This document shows positions 23,526-35,665 of a stretch of DNA of 64,000 nt, in pieces. Below the pieces are notes generated by a model. It saw nothing but the letters and a program-made list of their open reading frames with translations. It was not told the origin of the DNA and did no database searches. Position numbers and translations under genes: made by a program. Each line of letters begins with the position of its first letter. Within the stretch, counting starts at the first letter, position 1. The stretch lies in NCBI GenBank assembly GCA_024195265.1, contig JAJLRJ010000002.1, forward strand, positions 20,209,570-20,273,569, in the 5' to 3' direction. Source of the DNA: Dendrophyllia cribrosa (taxonomy: Eukaryota; Cnidaria; Anthozoa; Scleractinia; Dendrophylliidae).

Positions 23526-23729
23526 CACTGTGGAACCCAATTACGCGACCACCGACGGGCCAAAAATGTGTGGTCATATGAATGGGGCGGTCAGATTAAC
23601 TGGTTTTTCAGATACAGCAAACTAAAACATCAGCCTTTTTTTGGGGGCGGGGGGACACCGAAAAACAATGACAAAATAACAATGACGTGGTCATATTAAC
23701 AGGGTGGCTGAAAGTCAGGGTTCCACTAT
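23526..23729. mobile_element. Decayed CAGTGGAACCC-type MITE
   Basis: CTGTGGAACCCAATTA on the left and CAGGGTTCCACTATAA on the right are inverted. Internal text (GTGGTCATATGAA, GTGGTCATATTAACAGG) repeats as in this family. Confidence 0.6.
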
Positions 23730-24437
23730 AATATATTATATTAGGAATGGACCTTAACTAAAGATCTCAAATACGTGTAGTTTTAGTAAAATGACATCAT
23801 GTATAAAACTGTTGATGTGTGATGAGAACACCCACGTAACGTGCAAACTGACATTATACAAATGGAAATTAGAAGCTACAATCATGTATTGCTTTCTGTT
23901 GACCAAGAAGAAGGTTAAATTTAGTTTGTTTTACTTGCATGTTTTTATGATATTGCAACACAAATTTCAAGTCTGTAGGTTTTATTCAGTAAGACAGACT
24001 AGAATTACCTACAAGAGCATGACTTTGTTGGGTCATTTCAATCTGGAGGCAACACTAATGAGTCTTAAATTTTCACTGAATTTAGTGTATTTCACTGTGG
24101 TTCTTTTTTATCAAATTATTTTCAAAGTATTGCTCTTCAATGGCATTCTAGGATGCAGTAAATTTAACAAAGGTTAAGGAAAATAATATGGTTACTATAG
24201 ACTTTTGGTCTATGAACACCAAAAATTCATTTAACAGTAACAGCTATAAGTTCATTTTCCCTTAACTGTTTACTGGTAAATCATTTCACCATAAACACAG
24301 TGCTCCTACAAGTACCAGCTACATACATCACCTCACTTTAAAAAGAACACTCCACTGTATTCTTCATTTGACTGTAGGCTGTGAAATAAAGCACAGCTGC
24401 CTTCAAAACCATCCTAAATACATTTATCTCATCATCG

Positions 24438-27400
24438 TTAGTGATCAATGGCCAGGAAATGCATGAAGTCTTTCTTGTTTTGAATTGGTGTCCTTGTTGG
24501 TCGTCCCAGGTCCTTTCTTCCACCTTTGTTTGTTTTTATTTCTAAGAGGACAGGGCCCTCCAGACTTCTCATGAGTTTAACAGCCTCAGAGATTTCTTCT
24601 GGTTGTTCTGCTCCTATTACCTGAATAAACAGAACATTAAACAAAAAAATTGAGTCAAGGTAAAATTTCCATTTACATCAATGGCACTCTGTTGGACATT
24701 CTACAATTCCTATGATCTATGCCACCCTCTGGAGATTTTTCTTTTTGCCGACCTCCCATTAACACCAACCCCCTCTCCCCCCTCCCACATCCCACATTGA
24801 CCACTCCTATCCCCTACCCCAGCATGGTTGCCTACAATGTTTGTAAACGAATAGAGTAAAAGATATGCAATATGATTGGAAATGCAGCCAAAAAGAAAAA
24901 AGAAGCATTTTTGGGTAGAATTTTGGCCTGTTCATGGGAGAAGAACCAAATTGGCTTTGTTCACCTGATGGCAGACTGGGAGATTTGTTCTGAATCTCAA
25001 AGACTATTCTTGGTTTTCACTTATGTCATTTCAAAATTCAGAAGCATTAAACAGTACACTTTGATTCCAAAATGTTTATGGAATTGCAGAGAGTTTAAAC
25101 CTACACATCTTGGCCAAATTTTGAAGCGCAAAAGCATTTTGTTCAAGAGCTAAAAGCGAATGTCAGTATTACGCATTTTTAGTAAGAAATGTATGGAGGG
25201 GCACAAAGATGGCAGCCAAAAATTCAAAGTCTTAATTACACCAAAAATCAAATTAAAACAAATTGTATATGCTATAAGCTCCATTAACTTGGCTTTTCAG
25301 CACTTATAATGCAAACAATAACTTTCAGCTGATTCAATTTTGTTTATTTTCACGGCTTATCTGAAATAGCGTGACAAATTGCGTGACACATTTCAAACCT
25401 TTGTAAATAGGAAGCAAAACATCGTTTAATCCTGAAACTTTTTGTGAAAGATTATAACACTTGTATCTGCTGTAGTTAATTTTTTATTTCAGGTAATTTT
25501 TGTTTTTTCTTTGTTGCAAATTCATTAGCATATATTACCATACCCAAAAACAATGGGAAAATAAAAATTACCTGAGATAAAAAATTAACTACAACGTATC
25601 GACATACCATATTAGAAACAGCTTTGTAGGACGTATACTTTAGATTTATTTTATTTTTATGATGTCATAGCTACCAGATAATACAGGAGAGTTAAAAGGT
25701 ACAGTGTATGTGAATTGGAGGAGCTGATCGACTCACCGATTTATATCCACATGCTTTGGCAATGGCCAGAAAATCAAATGTCTCATTCAAAGCACCGGTG
25801 GGTTGGCCACCTACTGAATCATGGCATCCATTGTTGATTAAAATGTGTTTAAAATTTGGTACTTCACTTTGTCCAATGGTGGCTAAGCCACCCATGTGCA
25901 TGAGGACAGAACCATCACCATCCAAGCAAATTATCTTTAAAAAAAGAGAGAATTATCCAAAAATTGACATGGCATAATTTTAGAGTTGGAAAAACCGCTG
26001 CAGGGTTAGCTCAGCTGGAAGAGCGTTGGTCTACTGAGCAGCAGGTGAGTGTTCGATCCCTGGCTGGAGTAACACTCAGGGTCTTAAAATAACTGAGGAC
26101 GATGATGCTATCTATGCTATCATATCTGCAAATGGGTAGACCTTCATGTAGCGGTTTCATCTCCAGTCAGGCTTTTAGCCAGAAATTGAAAAGTGGGCGT
26201 CCTGAAGATATTTCCCATCATAACTTTTTAAAGGATTAGGTGCAATTTTCATGAACTTTCCTCAAAAAGTGGGCGTCCACAGGATGCCTGGACACCCTGC
26301 TGGCTAAAAGCTTGTCTCCAGTAGGAGATGTAAAAACAGTGTCCTTGATCAGGACATACACTGACACTTAGATAAAGTGATTTTTTTTGTAGATAACTAT
26401 GACTGAGCCCACAACATTAGTTATATTCCAGCTTTTAGCCAGCAGGGTGTCCAACCATCCTGTGGATGCCCACTTTTTGAAGAAATTCATAAAATTGCAC
26501 CTAATCCTATAAAAATTAATGATAGGAAATATCTTTACGACGCTCACTTTTCAATTTCTGGCTAAACGCTTGGGTGTATTGAGAAGAGCAGCACAGCTTT
26601 AGAGTATATTGCACTACAAATGACCCTTGATTATTTCCATACTGCTTCAAAACTATTGAATGCCTCCAGAATTTATTCAGACCTCACAATGTAGTTTCAT
26701 GGACACCCAACAACACTTATTGCTATTGAAAGCTCATTAAATTAAAACAAAAAATATAACAAACACAGTTTAAAAAAGACAACAAAACAGGAATATTAAA
26801 TGTCACACTGATTTGTCTCTAGGAATTGTGGGTCATCTTTACATAATTTTTACAGGCCATAATTTACACCAAGTCTAACTGAGTAAAATAAACAATTAAA
26901 ATACCTGTCTCTTTGGTCTAAACTGGGCAATACCAAGTGCAATAGCTGATGCATGGCCCATAGATCCTACTGTCAAGAAATCCTTTTCATGGCCATGTCC
27001 TTTAGCCACTCGATACTCAAACAGTTCACGCGACAACATACCAGTTGTACCAACAACCACATCACGATCTTTTAGAGAATCCACAATAACTCTCAAGGCT
27101 CCTTCTCTGTTTAATGGGTATCTAGCAAAAAAAGAAAAAAACATGAATTGATAAGAAATACTGGTTGGAGAGAGCAGAAAACAAAAAACACCTCCCACCC
27201 CCCTGCAACTTTACCAAACAAGTCCACAACATTTTAATGCCATTACATGCACTTAACGTAAATTAAATTTATACACTTCTAATGAAGTTTTATTTTGTAT
27301 CCTTTATTTTTTTATTTCGTGGCGTACCTGGAAACTAGCTCTTAAGGTGGCTCTTAAATGTTTGAAAATTTAAGGTGGCTCTGAATTATCCCATGTACAG

Positions 27401-30400
27401 AATTTTTTTAAACTTTGCCAAAAGTTGCATCTTATCCTGCTGATCAAAATTCGACAATAAAAAATGGAGTTCACCGAGTCATTTTTGAGTTATTAACACC
27501 TAAAGCTAAAAATAAGGATGTTTTCAGCACATTTTCACTGTTGCTATGGTAACATATTGTGTCACAAAAATGATAACAACATGTTCACCATTCATTGGGC
27601 ATTCGTTTGTTACCATGATTGTAGCATCAACTGATAAAGAGTGGTTTTAGTGACCCATCAAAATCCAAGTCTTGGAAGGTGCTGGAAACTGTTGGGAGCC
27701 ACCTTAAGCTATTAAAGCATACTGACCATGTTAAATTTATAAAGCCCCGTCTACACGAGCAATTTTTATGTGGCAACTATATGTGGCAATTTGCAAAGTT
27801 CTAGCTCTAACACAGAGCATGCAGTCGATGAGTACAGTATTTTGTATTGCGGATTATGACTTGTCATTATAGTGGAGATTAAATTGCAGTTCTTGTTGTT
27901 ATCAGTTATCACCTTCATATTATCTGCCACCATTTCGCTTGAAAAGATAATTTGCTGGCCGCTTAATAGAAGTAAGAAAAACAAATACTAAACTTGCAAC
28001 AGCAAAAAGGTGGCCACGGCCGCTTAATAGAGGTGGCCGTTGAATAGAGGTATCGAATACAGCACTTTACTGACAAATAATTCTGAACTTTGGAAAGTGG
28101 CTGCTTAATGGAGGGTGGCCGCTTAATAGAGGTCCGACTGTATTAACTATATCCCTGCCAACTTTCTCCGAGTGATAGGCGTGAGAATTTTTTCGTAGGA
28201 GTGCTAGGATTTCCGAAGGCAACCCGACCAAATCTGAAGAAAACCCGATCTATTCCGAAGATGTCCGAAGTTGTCCGAAGATGTCCCGAAGAATTCGGAA
28301 ATTTCCATGGACCTCAGACCTCTGTAATTGTGATTTACAGAATGATAAAAACCTACAAAAAAGTGCCATATTTTCATGAACGTAACTGTATTTTAAATTA
28401 GATCATGCGATCAGTTAAAGCTCATAGCTCAAATCTGTAAATCAGGAGTGAGAAATTGCTCCATATAGGCGTGAGTAGGCGTGAGATCGGAGTTTTGGAC
28501 TTGCAGGCGTGAGACTCACGCCTAAGGCGTGAGACTTGGCAGGTCTATAACTATGGTTTATGTTTTCAGGGGTCCATTATGTTTGTCCCCATAATTATGA
28601 TTAACTGTAGCATAGAATGTAAATCTTAGTTGGGCATTGAACTTTAGAGTTCACGTATTATTGAAAGGCACAGTTATGTTTACTTACACTTCTGGCTCTT
28701 TGTCAAGCTTGAATGGTAAAAAGTTTTGCCTTCTCACCAGCAGACAGTAAGGTCCTTTAGTTGTTTCCATATGTTTTCTTGCAACATACAAAGCCTGACA
28801 AATAATATTATTTTCAATACACATAATAGCAAACATCATTGACTGTTTTTTTAGAAGCGGTCACTTGTAAGGGAACAAAAAAAAAAACACATTCAACAAA
28901 TTTTATGGTGTTAATTAAGTTATAAATAACTTAAACAACACTTCATGTAAATGTGGGGATTGCCTGTTTTTGGATGGTACTACAGCTATGATTGTGGTAC
29001 AATTACATTAAATACAGATGTCTTACCTGCTCAGCTCCTTCTTGGTAATCAGGCAAAACTTGGAAAGGAATACCGCATGACGCTGCAAAAAGAAGTGTCC
29101 CGCACAAATGATTACATTAGTCTGTCACTATACCACATGTAACTGTGTGCTTAATCAGTCATTGCAAGAAACAGTGAGCCCATGAATCAGGCTTTTAGCC
29201 AGAAATTAAAAAGTGAAGATATTTCCCATCATAAAATTCTAAAGGATTAAGTGCAATTTTCATGAATTTCTTCAAAAAGTGGGCATGCATCCACAGGTTG
29301 CCTGGACATCCTGCTGGCTAAAAGCTTGCCACGAATCATTAACCAACACAGGTCAGACTGAAATAAATACATGTAACACTGTAAAAAAGGGGTAAAAAAT
29401 ACAATTTTCAAGTTGTTCTTACACCTCAACTGCAATAATGCAGAAGATAATCTTAACCTTCAAATGCTGCTAACAATTCTCAACATTTGAAAATTTGTCA
29501 CAATTATGCACAACATCAATGAGCTGCACACTAAATGCTTGATAAAAAGTAACATGATATGCTTTCGTTCAGTTTAATCAGCTGACATGTATGATAAATT
29601 TGTAATGTATTTTTCTTCAAAAGTTACAGAATGAATTAATTTCATCATTTAAGGGTACACTTATTCTACTCAGTAAATCCATATAAATTGGGCACCCCCT
29701 TAATATGGACAGTCTTCCAAGTTATCTGCATCTCATTTAAGTGTCCATATTAATGAGATGCAAGTTTGTAAGGAAAGAAAATACCATGGAAACATGGGCC
29801 TTATGCAAGTGTTTCCAAAGCTTTTTTAATTATTAAGTTCTCAAGATTCTTTGTCTAGGATTATGATAATAAAAATATGGAACAAAAGCAAAAAACTAAA
29901 AAAAGTTTAAAATCATTTTGACCTAAAATTGATTTTAAAATATTAACAATACATATTTAAGGTCTCTCAAATGCTTTGTCAATTAAATAAAAAAAAAATC
30001 AAGGCTGTGCTCTAAGAGTTATCATAGGTACACGTGTAGTCCAAGGGGAACACGAAAGTCCAGGTATAAAATGTAGTGTCCAGCAGTAAGCTGTGTGCAA
30101 AAACTATGTTTTTCTTGTTGACCAAAGACAAAAGTTAGTCAACTAAGGCACCCGGGCACTGCTAGAGCACAGCCCTAAAAAATCTTATATATAAATTGAT
30201 GTTACATGTACTTCACTAAGAAACAGAGGCTAATATATACCAAGTATGCCAGGCGTAGCTTGTCCCTGTATCATGTGCTGTGGTTCATCTCTTTTTCCTG
30301 GCTCCCCTCTCCACCCTACTAATAGCAGCATGGGGATGCTGTACACATTTGGCACAGCCAGCGACATCAGAGGATTCACAATGTTACCCAATCCAGAGTT

Positions 30401-33400
30401 CTGGTGGAAACAAAACAAATAAGAAAACGTAAATTAAGGGGGGTGAATCTTAACTACAGTTTTAGAGTCGTTACTAGGGACATTATTTCATAGTTAGCAT
30501 TTCTCACTTTGTCATAAACTACTAATTTGATGGGAACTATGAAACTGGACACAAGATCACTAAATCGACATTGCACTTGCACAACTAGTACCAATCCCCA
30601 ACTGCGCATAAGAATGAAAAGGCACAAAAATTCAAGGGAAAAAAGATAAAAATCTGATTTTTTTTTTGGTGAATCAAAAGCAATTCAACTTGTTTTAAAA
30701 TCTGACTAGCATGAAATAACCATTTAGATGAAAAAAGGAAAGCTATTAAAGAAAATGTATTAAGAAAAACCTTAATGACTTCATAGCTGTTTCAATAACA
30801 TGAATTTTAAAAAATCCATGCTACAGATTTTTTATTACATGTAGGATGTTCTTAAGCCATTGGCATTGGTTTTATTGGAAGAAAATGTAACATGTTTGAG
30901 TTTTAAGGGTTTTTATGTTCTGGTCACGTGACTAGCCAAATATGGTTATGTCATCATTAACAGAACGAATGTGACCAAACATCATAGCCAAGGAAGTAAA
31001 GAAACCCATTATATGACATTTGGAACTCTTCCATAGCAACCACCTTGTAGTTAAGTTCCCCCCCCCCCCACCCCTTAATTGATATTATGGTTAATTGGCA
31101 ATAGTGCCACGCATGGCCTTAACACAACCCCTCTCCTAACTTACATGTAATCTTTCTTTTCTACCTTCGCTCTAGCCTTTGAGGGACATGTGAAGGTTAT
31201 TCGCACATGAGCCATAGATATAGCAGCACTGTAGCAAGCCTTGAAAAACTGGGGTGCACAAATGTTTTGGACCCAATTTTCCAGCATTTTGGGATTTTAA
31301 GTGTTTGATAGATGAAAACTCTTTCTAAACTGACACTTATTTATACAAAGCACAGCACATTTCCATGATCCAAAAGGCTTAGTGAAGTAATTACACATGA
31401 TCACACAAACATCAACATTCTATTTCCATAGATTTTTCTTATATTCCCAATAAAATTCTAATGACAGTTGCAAAAAATAAAAAATCATTGCCTGTTTTGG
31501 TCAAGGGAAGCACAACAGTTAAACAGAGTAAATTCATTAGTACTTTCTACACTGTCTCAGCAAACCAATGAATATTGAAAAAAGTAAAACATTTCGGAAT
31601 GTCAATTACAAAAACAAAAAAACTGGGGGCCCCCTCCCCTTGATACGCCCTGTATAGCCAACATGGCTGGAGCTTAACCTAGTTTTTTTTAGTAGTAAAG
31701 AGCAACTAGAAATATTGTTACTTCCCCTTTGGATGGGATGCTAGTCCATTACAGAGATACACCTGGCATTATGTTTGCCAGTAACTATTTATACACCTGA
31801 TGGAGAAAGACAATGCAGCGCAAAGTTTCTTGCCTAAGAAAACAAAATGTGCTCATGAACCACTACACCACCAGGTCTACAATTTAATCCAATTAATACT
31901 GACCCAGGCAATTACCATGGCAACTAGTGGCAGTATTGGATATTTCATAGCAACCTTGAGCAGCACCACAACTGCCTCAAATAGCACCAAGACCACCTGA
32001 AACATGCACCACAACCATGTCAAATGGTGCCAAGATCACCTCCTTTTTTTTATTTTGCTTGACCATTATCAACAATCACCACATCCTTATCACTATGATT
32101 ACTTTCAGGTTCTTCTGTACTCAGGTTTTCATTGGCACTTCTGTAACTTCTGGACCATCCTCCAACTCTGAACTGTTTCCATTATATTCTAACATCCTTT
32201 TCACCTTCTTGCACACTTTCCTCATATAAATCTGAATCTCTCTCTGCCAAAAGTTTGACCAAAGCACTGTGTTCATCTAACATAGCTGTTACACCATATT
32301 GACCATGTTGGATTTGTCATGCATTTCAGGGCTGTAGCTAGCATGAGGCGAACCGAGGCACTTGCCTCGGTAAAAATAAAATTTTGTATACTAGTACAAG
32401 CATTGGATCTCTCTTGTAAGCGGCTATGCATAAAAAAAAAATAAAAGAACTGTTTATTTTTTCCTGATGTTGGAAAGAATTTTCGTCTGTCTACGGCCCT
32501 GCATTTAGTATTATACAATGAACTGAATACTACGCACTCTGTGATTGGTCGTTGCCTATGATAAATCAGAGTACAGATGCACGGCTGACGTCAGAAAAAT
32601 TGCTTGCTTTGTTTTGTCCAACATGGCGCAAATTTTGAAAATGTTTGCGAGATTATTCTGGATTGAGCAAGTGAAAGCCTCGAAAAATGTTCAGCAGGAG
32701 CTGTTTACGAGCAAGAAAAAGAAGAAACCAAGACGAAAAGTGTTCTTGGCGACTTGACAAATACCTAAACTGGAATGTCAAATCTTCGAATAGTCAAGCG
32801 CTACAAGGCAAGTTCGTAATTTTACTCTTTTTACTCTTCTGTTCATTGTATAAAACAAATACATGTAGATTCCATTTGGCCGTGTGTCTGTTCAGTTATA
32901 GATCACAGAAAACGTCAAAATGTGGCAAGAACATCAGTGACACACTCGCCTGCGGCTTGTGTGCCACTTTTTTGTTCTTACCACATTTTTACATCATCTG
33001 TGATCTATAACTGAACAGACACACGGCCAAATGGAATCTATTTGTTAATTATATCACACCTACAATATATAAATTTGTTATAGCAGACTCTTCATTCATC
33101 AACCTCTCTGAACCACCAGTAAGAAAAATACAGTGAAACCTGTATTAAGTGGACACCCTCGGGACACTCGCTAGTGTCCGCTTAATAGAGGCGTCCACTG
33201 AATACAGGTTCGTTTCACAGTAAATGTGGGAAGAAAATTTAGGGACCCAAGCAGCTGGTGTCCGCTTAATATGGGGTCTGCTTAATACAGGTTTCACTGT
33301 AGTGACACAGGAGCAAGCAATATAACTAATTCTTGGCATTCAATGGGTTAAGAGATATACAGTACATGTCACAATATATTATTCTTTAGTTATCATGAAA

Positions 33401-34881
33401 GACTACAACTTAACTGACCACCCTTACCTGAAGATAAACCACCCCAGCTCTCCCAGTAGCCATGTGATAACCAGCTGCAAGAGCAACGGCCTGCCCTTCA
33501 TTGCTCGTTATCACATGTCGAGACTTGGGGGTGACAGCTGTCACATAGGCACAAAAGTCTTTAAGCAGAGAGTCAGGGACACCACAAAAATAATCCATTC
33601 CATGCATGCACAAAGCATTGTAGAAATCTTTGGGATTTAAGAAGTCTCTCACTAACTCTGTGAATTGACCTGCATCTTCATTCCGCACCTTCTGCTCAGC
33701 AACCTGAAAAAAGCAAAGGAGACAATTTATTTATAGTCAATACATGCTCATTGAGGGTAAGATTTCCATATAATGCCATACATTTATTATACATTTATTA
33801 TAGAATTTTGAATTTTTATTATCAATTATTTCTATTTTTATTTATGTAATTAAGATATTTTTTAAATTGTTAATAAAGCTTTAATTTTTTTTATTATACA
33901 TGTATGCACTATTGTTTTTTTTTAGGCTATAATTATGTAATGTATATTAATGCATGGGGTTATACAGAAATCTTACCCTACTGTATATTATTGCAAAACT
34001 CTTTAAATGAATTTTATTACTTTTTCATCCGCATTTATTCAACCGCCATCCGACATCCACCAATCCGCGGTTCCGGTCCTCGTTTTACAGACACTCGGTA
34101 AAAACCTGCTTTTGCACGCAATCTTCGTACGTTTGATTGCGGTTGCACAAGAAATGAAAAAAAAAACTATACGTTTTAATTACAGAAAATCTCAAGAAGG
34201 AAATATAGACGCCATAGAAAGAAATTCAAGGAAAATGTCTTCATTGGACTATGGGTGTAAACATTTAATTAACTTAAACATAACTTCGGTCGACGAGCGA
34301 CTTGACAACTCGACCGTGTAAATAAACGAACCTAAACGAAACCACACAGGATGACGACTCAATATAAAAAACCTCTGTATAGCTTTAACGAATCTGTTGT
34401 AGAAATCCAACGATACCAGCGGATATATACATTGGATATCTACATTGTATACAATGGATTTCAGAAGCGCCCCCATTCTTACCCTGGTAACCTAAACAAA
34501 TTCAAAGATTTTCAAAAATAAGCTTATCACTCTAAGTTTAGACAGTTTACCAACCTGACTTTCGGGGTTAACCGCCTGTATAAAAAAGAACAAAATATGT
34601 TAGAGCTTGCGAAATGTTAGCTTATACAAATCAGGAAACAGTAAAGAAAACTGACAACAACGAAACCTTACATCTGCGAACTTCAAAGATCCCAATGACA
34701 GGCATCGAACCCGTGAAGCTACCTGTGGCAAAATCAAAATGTTTTTGTTTAGTTTTAAAATTATTCAGCCTAAAATCCATAGCATTTATTCTTTATCTCA
34801 CTCGGGGTTGCTTACTTCTGTGTTAAGAAGGGATTTGGAACGCCGAAAAAGAGAGGAAAGGAAAGAGCTATTAACGGCCAT
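24438..34881 (-). CDS. ppd: Phosphonopyruvate decarboxylase, complete, 10 exons
   Basis: TPP-dependent decarboxylase converting phosphonopyruvate to phosphonoacetaldehyde, the step that pulls C-P bond synthesis toward 2-aminoethylphosphonate. Exons (minus strand): 34881-34816, 34722-34672, 34575-34555, 33703-33428, 30400-30241, 29082-29027, 28794-28688, 27121-26905, 25934-25737, 24620-24438. All have GT/AG borders, phases agree, and the sum is 1335 nt (444 codons plus stop). Exon 4 carries [15 protein letters not shown] and the TPP glutamate in [16 protein letters not shown]. Exon 5 starts [11 protein letters not shown]. Exon 9 holds the TPP/Mg motif GDGS...NN. Exon 10 has [12 protein letters not shown]. 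About 60 residues precede the usual bacterial start. Introns contain a tRNA-like SINE and several MITEs but no other gene. Confidence 0.95.
26000..26070 (+). repeat. tRNA-like sequence (SINE head)
   Basis: Box A TTAGCTCAGCTGG (26006-26018) and box B TGTTCGATCCC (26050-26060) are spaced as in tRNAs, but the acceptor arms do not pair and no 3' partner stem is present. Unrelated text follows (GGTCTTAAAATAACTGAGG). Best read as the head of a tRNA-derived SINE inside a ppd intron. Confidence 0.6.
26168..26315 (+). mobile_element. MITE, GCTTTTAGCCAG family, copy 1
   Basis: AGGCTTTTAGCCAGAAATT on the left and CTGGCTAAAAGCTTG on the right. The interior includes GATATTTCCCATCATAA and AAAAAGTGGGCGTCCACAGG. 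Two more copies lie in other ppd introns. Confidence 0.8.
26430..26573 (-). mobile_element. MITE, GCTTTTAGCCAG family, copy 2 (inverted)
   Basis: Reverse complement of the copy at 26168-26315 with scattered differences. Together the two form a large potential hairpin of about 400 bp within one intron. Confidence 0.8.
27342..27707. mobile_element. MITE, TTAAGGTGGCTC ends
   Basis: TTAAGGTGGCTC on the left (with a second start at 27370) mirrors GAGCCACCTTAA at the right. The TTAA flanks and ends match the larger element at 35666-36468. Confidence 0.7.
27955..28141. mobile_element. Fragment of CAGTCGGACCTCTATTAA repeat
   Basis: Contains repeated GTGGCCGCTTAATAGAGGT units and the terminus TTAATAGAGGTCCGACTGTA at the right. 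The left terminus is missing. Confidence 0.55.
28151..28547. mobile_element. MITE, CCTGCCAA ends with TAACTAT duplication
   Basis: The termini CCTGCCAA and TTGGCAGG are inverted and flanked by TAACTAT (28144-28150 and 28548-28554). The interior repeats the word GGCGTGAG several times. The 7-bp target duplication supports a recent-enough DNA-transposon insertion. Confidence 0.7.
29189..29329 (+). mobile_element. MITE, GCTTTTAGCCAG family, copy 3
   Basis: Same ends and interior as the copies at 26168-26315 and 26430-26573, with a short deletion after AAGTG. Imperfect flanking repeat GAATCA on both sides. Confidence 0.75.
32327..32501. mobile_element. hAT-like MITE, CAGGGCTGTAGCTA ends
   Basis: CAGGGCTGTAGCTA mirrors TCTACGGCCCTG. 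Inner GAGGCAC / GTGCCTC-like words form a stem. Flanks share CATTT. Confidence 0.6.
32868..33039. repeat. Long palindrome, arms about 80 bp
   Basis: GATTCCATTTGGCCGTGTGT... on the left is repeated inverted as ...ACACACGGCCAAATGGAATC on the right. The arms stay matched through TGATCTATAACTGAACAGAC and into GGCAAGAACA / TTGTTCTTACC. Only a short centre (GCCTGCGGC) is unpaired. Confidence 0.85.
33129..33301. mobile_element. MITE, CAGTGAAACCTGTATTAA ends, TA duplication
   Basis: TA CAGTGAAACCTGTATTA at the left and TAATACAGGTTTCACTG TA at the right, 17-bp perfect inverted termini, with a second internal GAATACAGGTTCG. Pogo-like by ends and target. Confidence 0.8.
34555..34881 (-). CDS. ppd: Leader exons 1-3 of ppd (mitochondrial-type targeting sequence)
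   Basis: ATG at 34881-34879 opens [14 protein letters not shown], basic and hydroxylated with no acidic residue until position 22. Exon 2 gives [17 protein letters not shown] and exon 3, only 21 nt, gives AVNPESQ before exon 4 ([12 protein letters not shown]). The composition fits a mitochondrial presequence; localisation is inferred. All three exons are bounded by GT/AG and keep phase 0. Their exact lengths and sequence pattern recur at 48714-49651, which strongly supports the model. Confidence 0.85.
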
Positions 34882-35665
34882 GTTTGTTATTTGTCTCGGG
34901 CAAGTGAAATTGTGAAAGTCAGTGAAAGTCCAAGTCAGTGAAATTTTGACACGTGTTATATTGCGCAAGAGCATGTATTTAAGACGATTGTAAACTGACC
35001 AATCAGATTTGACTCAGGGATTTGTCTCAGGGAAAATACCGCAATACTGTACATGTACAATTTCTGTACAGTACAGATTGCACGAAATCCACGCAATTTA
35101 CAGCAGAACGAAGTTAAATTACACTTCCGCGACTCGCGCGAAAATCTTCTAACATTGATTTTTTTTATAAAACTTTTGCTACAGCTATTGTAGGTTATGA
35201 GTTGTTCGTGTCAGAAATGCATAAAAAATGAGGGTGTCACCGACTTCGTTTTAGAAATAAGATATCTGAAAGGCGACCCTAATTTTCAAAAATTGGTCTT
35301 CCAGTACGGGATAAGACCCCAATGTCTGTTAGTCTAAAAATATTGCAAATAAATCTCTAAAATGCAACTTTCTTTCCCAAATTTTATGCGAGTGGGTCTG
35401 TTCAGCAAATTCATTCAACTGGTGACGTTTTTTAAAGTAAATTTAATCTTTAAACAACAGCATTTGCAAACTCTGACAGCCGCAAATTGGCAGGATTCGA
35501 TGTCGCGCGGGTAGAAAAATGGAAAAAAAAAAATTAAACTTCCTACATTGATTTTTTGGTTCATTTTTTCACAATCTGTCGAGAAGTGGCAAAGAAAATT
35601 ATCTATCAAAAAAAAAAAAAAATAGGGGGTCACCGTCCATCCAAGCGAGTTAAATCTAAGCAAAG

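Larger units (their letters stand above)
16266..24437. other. Intergenic region between convergent genes, repeat-rich
   Basis: No reading frame here has credible coding features. Contents I can name are a 23-G run (16855-16877), a dispersed inverted-repeat element (17040-17326), nested MITE and tandem units (18890-19500), inverted-repeat elements at 20081-20379, 20977-21128, 22730-22985 and 23526-23729, and a long polypyrimidine/poly-C tract (about 22115-22245). The last ~250 bp before 24438 are probably 3' UTR of the minus-strand gene. A 128-codon frame at 23791-24177 is AT-rich with no recognisable similarity. Confidence 0.6.

Noticed and set aside
23791..24177. 128-codon plus-strand ORF
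   Set aside because: AT-rich, low-complexity Leu/Phe/Lys composition, no splice context, adjacent to the 3' end of ppd on the other strand.
26000..26070. Functional tRNA gene
   Set aside because: A and B boxes are good but the acceptor and anticodon stems do not form, and unrelated repeat text follows; called SINE-like instead.
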